9,009 nt of DNA from DASSBG01 sp964583865 (GTDB lineage: Bacteria; Pseudomonadota; Gammaproteobacteria; Xanthomonadales; Rhodanobacteraceae): the NCBI GenBank assembly GCA_964583865.1, contig CAZOXZ010000100.1:1-9009 (forward strand), read 5' to 3'. The notes under the pieces were generated by a model. It was not told where the DNA came from. It saw nothing but the letters and a program-made list of their open reading frames with translations, and did no database searches. The translations under genes were made by a program, and so were the position numbers. Positions 6,247-9,009 of the stretch are shown here, one piece after another (position 1 is the stretch's first letter; every line of letters begins with the position of its first letter).

Positions 6247-9009
6247 ATGAGACATCCATGGGCCGAACTTGCGGATGCGAACTGGTGCCATTTCTTTGAT
6301 GATCGCACGCTGGCACGTGGCCGGGCCTATGCCAGGGAAGACCGCGTGGATGACGTGGACTGGGTGCCACTGAAAGGCGTGCCCGGCTGGAAGCTGAGCG
6401 GGCTTGTCGAGGGCAGCGGCCGCCATGAGTACCATTGCGACGTCTTCATGCTGCTGGAAAACGGGCAATTGGAGCTAGACAGCGCATGCACCTGCCCGGT
6501 GAACTGGCTTTGCAAACATGCCGTCGCCCTGCTGCAAACAATTCTGGGCGACCCCGGAAAGATAAATCCGGGCACGCTCGACAAGGAGCAACTGACACGC
6601 GTGCGCGATCACAAGGAGGCAGAGAAATGGAGCTCGTGGGAGTCGTGGTTCGAGCAACTGCAGCAAACCGCAGCCAATGAACGCAAGCATGTAGCCGCGC
6701 CGGAACGCCAGTTCGCCATCCTGCTGTGCGGCAGCAAGCAGGATCGGCTGCTGGTATTGCCGGCATGGATGCGACCTGCCAAGGCAGCCCACCTCAAGGG
6801 CAACATGGTCGACCCCAAGCCATTGCGAATGGATCCAGTGTTCGGCGCGACGCCCACGCCAGCCGGCGGTTGGGCGCCACAGGAAGAGGGCGCACTGAAC
6901 ACCCTGCTGAGGGGGACAAAGACAACTGTAAAGAACCAGAAATGGATTCAGATCAAGACAGCGCTGGAAGAGCAGGCACTGGACCATCTGCTGCAACACT
7001 ACCCGGTATTTTTCGAGCGCGGCTCAAACCCACTGGAACGTGGCGAGGATCTGGCGCCCGAGCCTGCCTGGCGACCGCACCATGATGGCAGCCAGCAACT
7101 TGTCTTCCGCATCCCGGGGCATGATGACTGCAAGATTCTCGATGGGGCAGGCTGCTGGTACATCGACCATGAGCATGATCGCTTCGGCCGGCTAACCGGG
7201 CACCACCAACTGCTGAAACGACGCCAGTTCATCCCGCCACTGCCGCCGGAGCATATCGACGAGGCCTGCGAGAAGCTGCAGGCCTTGGAGCTGACGCGTG
7301 ACCTGCCCCTGCCCGGCTCACGCCGCAAGGGCGAGGTGATTCAGACGGCGCCGGTACCGGTGCTCGACCTGGAACTCGTGCCGATGGAGGACATCTGGGT
7401 GCAAAGGCGGCTTGACGCCGGCGCGGCACGACTCAGTTTCGACTATGCCGGCATCACCATCCCCGCCGACATCATGGACAGCATCGTGTCGCGTACGGTG
7501 GACGGCACGGTGCATGACGTGATCCGCGATCCCGAGCAGGAACGTCAGTGGCAGGCGCGCCTGCACGATTTCCAGCTTGTCGAGCGCCACCACCTGCCAA
7601 GTTTCGAGCCGCTGACCCGCTTGCCGAGCCGCAACGGACGGTACTTTTTCCTGCGTGATCCCGCCACCATCTCGCCACTGCCCGCCGAGGCATGGGAAGA
7701 CACGCTACTCATGCTGGAAGACGCCGGGTTCCGGCTGCACTTCCACGAGGATTTCCCGCATCCGGAGCTGGTGGAAGTCGAACAATGGCATGCCGAGGCG
7801 GAACAATCACGGCGCGGCTGGTTCGATGTCAGCCTCGGCATTGACGTCGACGGTGAACGCGTCGACATGCTGCCACTGCTGCGCCGGGTTCTGGCGGATC
7901 CGGCCTTTCCGAGGAAGGCGCCGCCAAACGAACCCGATGATGCTGCCTGGCGTGTGAAGATCGACGACACGCGCCTCATCCGCGTCCCGTTGAAGCGCCT
8001 GCGTGCCCTGGTCGAGCCCCTGCTGGAGTGGCTGGAGCACGACACCAAGGCCAAGCCACGGGTCCATGTCACCGAACTGGATTTCCTTGGCCACAACTTG
8101 CAGTGGCAAGGCGGCGAGAAGCTGCGCCAGCAGTTGCAGGCCCTGGAAAGCAGTCGCAAGCCGCCCAAGCTGCGTGGTTTCAAGGCCACGCTGCGCCCGT
8201 ACCAGAAGGATGGCCTCGCCTGGCTCACCTTCCTGGCCAAGTCCGGCCTCGGCGGGGTTCTTGCCGACGACATGGGCCTTGGAAAGACCGTCCAGGTTCT
8301 GGCGCACCTGGTCGCCGAACGCCAGGCCCGGCGCCTGCCACACCCGGCGCTGGTCGTTTGCCCGACATCCCTGGTGGGCAACTGGGCCAGCGAGGCCAAG
8401 CGGTTCGCGCCGCAATTGCGTGTGCTGGTGCTGCACGGGCCCGAGCGACACGAGAACTTCGATGCCATCGCCGACCATCACCTCGTGATTTCGACCTATC
8501 CGTTGCTGGTCCGCGATGCCGAGCGCTGGGTGCAGGAAGAGGAGTTTTCCCTGCTGATCCTGGACGAGGCACAGGCCATCAAGAACGCGCGCAGCCGCAC
8601 GGCACAGGTGGTACGCGAGATCCGGGCCGACCGCGCACTGGCCGTGACCGGCACGCCACTGGAAAATCACCTGGGTGAGTTGTGGGCACAGTTCGACGCC
8701 GTCGAACCCGGCATTCTCGGCGGCCAGAAACGCTTCGTCCAGCGTTACCGCACGCCCATCGAGAAACACGGGGATGTCGAACGCCAGCAACAGCTCAACC
8801 AGCGCATCGGTGCCTTGTTGCTGCGGCGGCGCAAGGAGGACGTGCTGACCGACCTGCCGCCGAAAAGCGAAACCGTGCACTTGCTCGAGCTGGATGGTCG
8901 CCAGCGTGAGCTGTACGAAAGCCTGCGCCTGGCGCAGCACGAGCGCGTGCGCGAAGCCATCCGCGAACGCGGTCTGGCTCGCGCCGGCATCATCGTGCTG
9001 GATGCGTTG
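6247..9009 (+). CDS. SWIM zinc-finger SNF2-family helicase/ATPase, 3' end beyond window
   Basis: An uninterrupted frame of 921 codons runs off the right edge. The ATG at 6247 is the first start after an in-frame TGA at 6226; its ribosome site is weak. Residues 81-91 form a SWIM zinc-binding motif, C-T-C-P-(4)-C-K-H. Residues about 100-640 are a long accessory region without motifs I know. The SNF2 ATPase lobe follows: LRPYQKDGLAW (649-659), Walker A DDMGLGKT (674-681, Lys680), ALVVCPTSLVGNW (701-713), VISTYP (747-752), the DEAQ box LILDEAQAIKN (770-780), VTGTPLENHLGELW (800-813) and LLRRRKEDV (858-866). The C-terminal lobe with motifs IV-VI is outside; relatives of this layout are roughly 1,050-1,150 residues. 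Such proteins are ATP-driven double-stranded DNA translocases, the SWIM domain probably binding DNA or protein. The cellular role of the bacterial SWIM-SNF2 type is not settled. It is divergent from its left neighbour and apparently independent of it. Confidence 0.93.
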   Translation, partial: MRHPWAELADANWCHFFDDRTLARGRAYAREDRVDDVDWVPLKGVPGWKLSGLVEGSGRHEYHCDVFMLLENGQLELDSACTCPVNWLCKHAVALLQTILGDPGKINPGTLDKEQLTRVRDHKEAEKWSSWESWFEQLQQTAANERKHVAAPERQFAILLCGSKQDRLLVLPAWMRPAKAAHLKGNMVDPKPLRMDPVFGATPTPAGGWAPQEEGALNTLLRGTKTTVKNQKWIQIKTALEEQALDHLLQHYPVFFERGSNPLERGEDLAPEPAWRPHHDGSQQLVFRIPGHDDCKILDGAGCWYIDHEHDRFGRLTGHHQLLKRRQFIPPLPPEHIDEACEKLQALELTRDLPLPGSRRKGEVIQTAPVPVLDLELVPMEDIWVQRRLDAGAARLSFDYAGITIPADIMDSIVSRTVDGTVHDVIRDPEQERQWQARLHDFQLVERHHLPSFEPLTRLPSRNGRYFFLRDPATISPLPAEAWEDTLLMLEDAGFRLHFHEDFPHPELVEVEQWHAEAEQSRRGWFDVSLGIDVDGERVDMLPLLRRVLADPAFPRKAPPNEPDDAAWRVKIDDTRLIRVPLKRLRALVEPLLEWLEHDTKAKPRVHVTELDFLGHNLQWQGGEKLRQQLQALESSRKPPKLRGFKATLRPYQKDGLAWLTFLAKSGLGGVLADDMGLGKTVQVLAHLVAERQARRLPHPALVVCPTSLVGNWASEAKRFAPQLRVLVLHGPERHENFDAIADHHLVISTYPLLVRDAERWVQEEEFSLLILDEAQAIKNARSRTAQVVREIRADRALAVTGTPLENHLGELWAQFDAVEPGILGGQKRFVQRYRTPIEKHGDVERQQQLNQRIGALLLRRRKEDVLTDLPPKSETVHLLELDGRQRELYESLRLAQHERVREAIRERGLARAGIIVLDAL

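Noticed and set aside
7807..8940. A 377-codon minus-strand frame, with another at 7545-8468, opposite the helicase.
   Set aside because: The plus strand here carries all the SNF2 ATPase motifs in one frame. The minus frames have no motifs and unnatural composition.

Overview
The window is GC-rich chromosomal DNA from a proteobacterium. A gammaproteobacterium, perhaps of the Xanthomonadales (Lysobacterales), fits best. The reasons are the monomeric isocitrate dehydrogenase, an RluE whose residues closely follow the enterobacterial type, icd and rluE as near neighbours (they are also adjacent in E. coli), and a HigB-like toxin start. The taxonomic call is inference.

Layout from left to right. 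Positions 52-177 (minus) hold the first 41 codons of a HigB/RelE-type toxin cut short by a TAG, with an AT-rich inverted repeat just upstream. Positions 250-3891 (minus) form a compact three-gene unit read icd -> predicted methyltransferase lipoprotein -> rluE, with gaps of 4 and 5 bases. The icd leader carries two near-identical 13-14 base direct repeats 21 bp apart. Positions 4140-5828 (minus) hold two genes for exported proteins: an unrecognised 186-residue secreted protein with four cysteines at its C-terminus, then a thioredoxin-fold lipoprotein whose signal peptide and body lie in different frames, joined at an A5/C4 homopolymer. A 418-base divergent intergenic region (5829-6246) follows. 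From 6247 to the right edge (plus) runs one open frame encoding a SWIM zinc-finger plus SNF2-type ATPase; its second helicase lobe lies outside the window.

The icd unit combines central carbon metabolism (isocitrate to 2-oxoglutarate, making NADPH) with 23S rRNA pseudouridylation and a lipid-anchored methyltransferase-like protein of unknown role. The two exported proteins may work together in the periplasm, one cysteine-rich and one a monothiol thioredoxin-like protein, but this rests only on adjacency and cysteine content.

I see no CRISPR array, transposase, integrase, tRNA or rRNA, and no clear new multi-gene system. The points most worth following are the frameshifted lipoprotein and its cysteine-tailed neighbour, the truncated toxin with its retained upstream repeat, and the direct repeats before icd.
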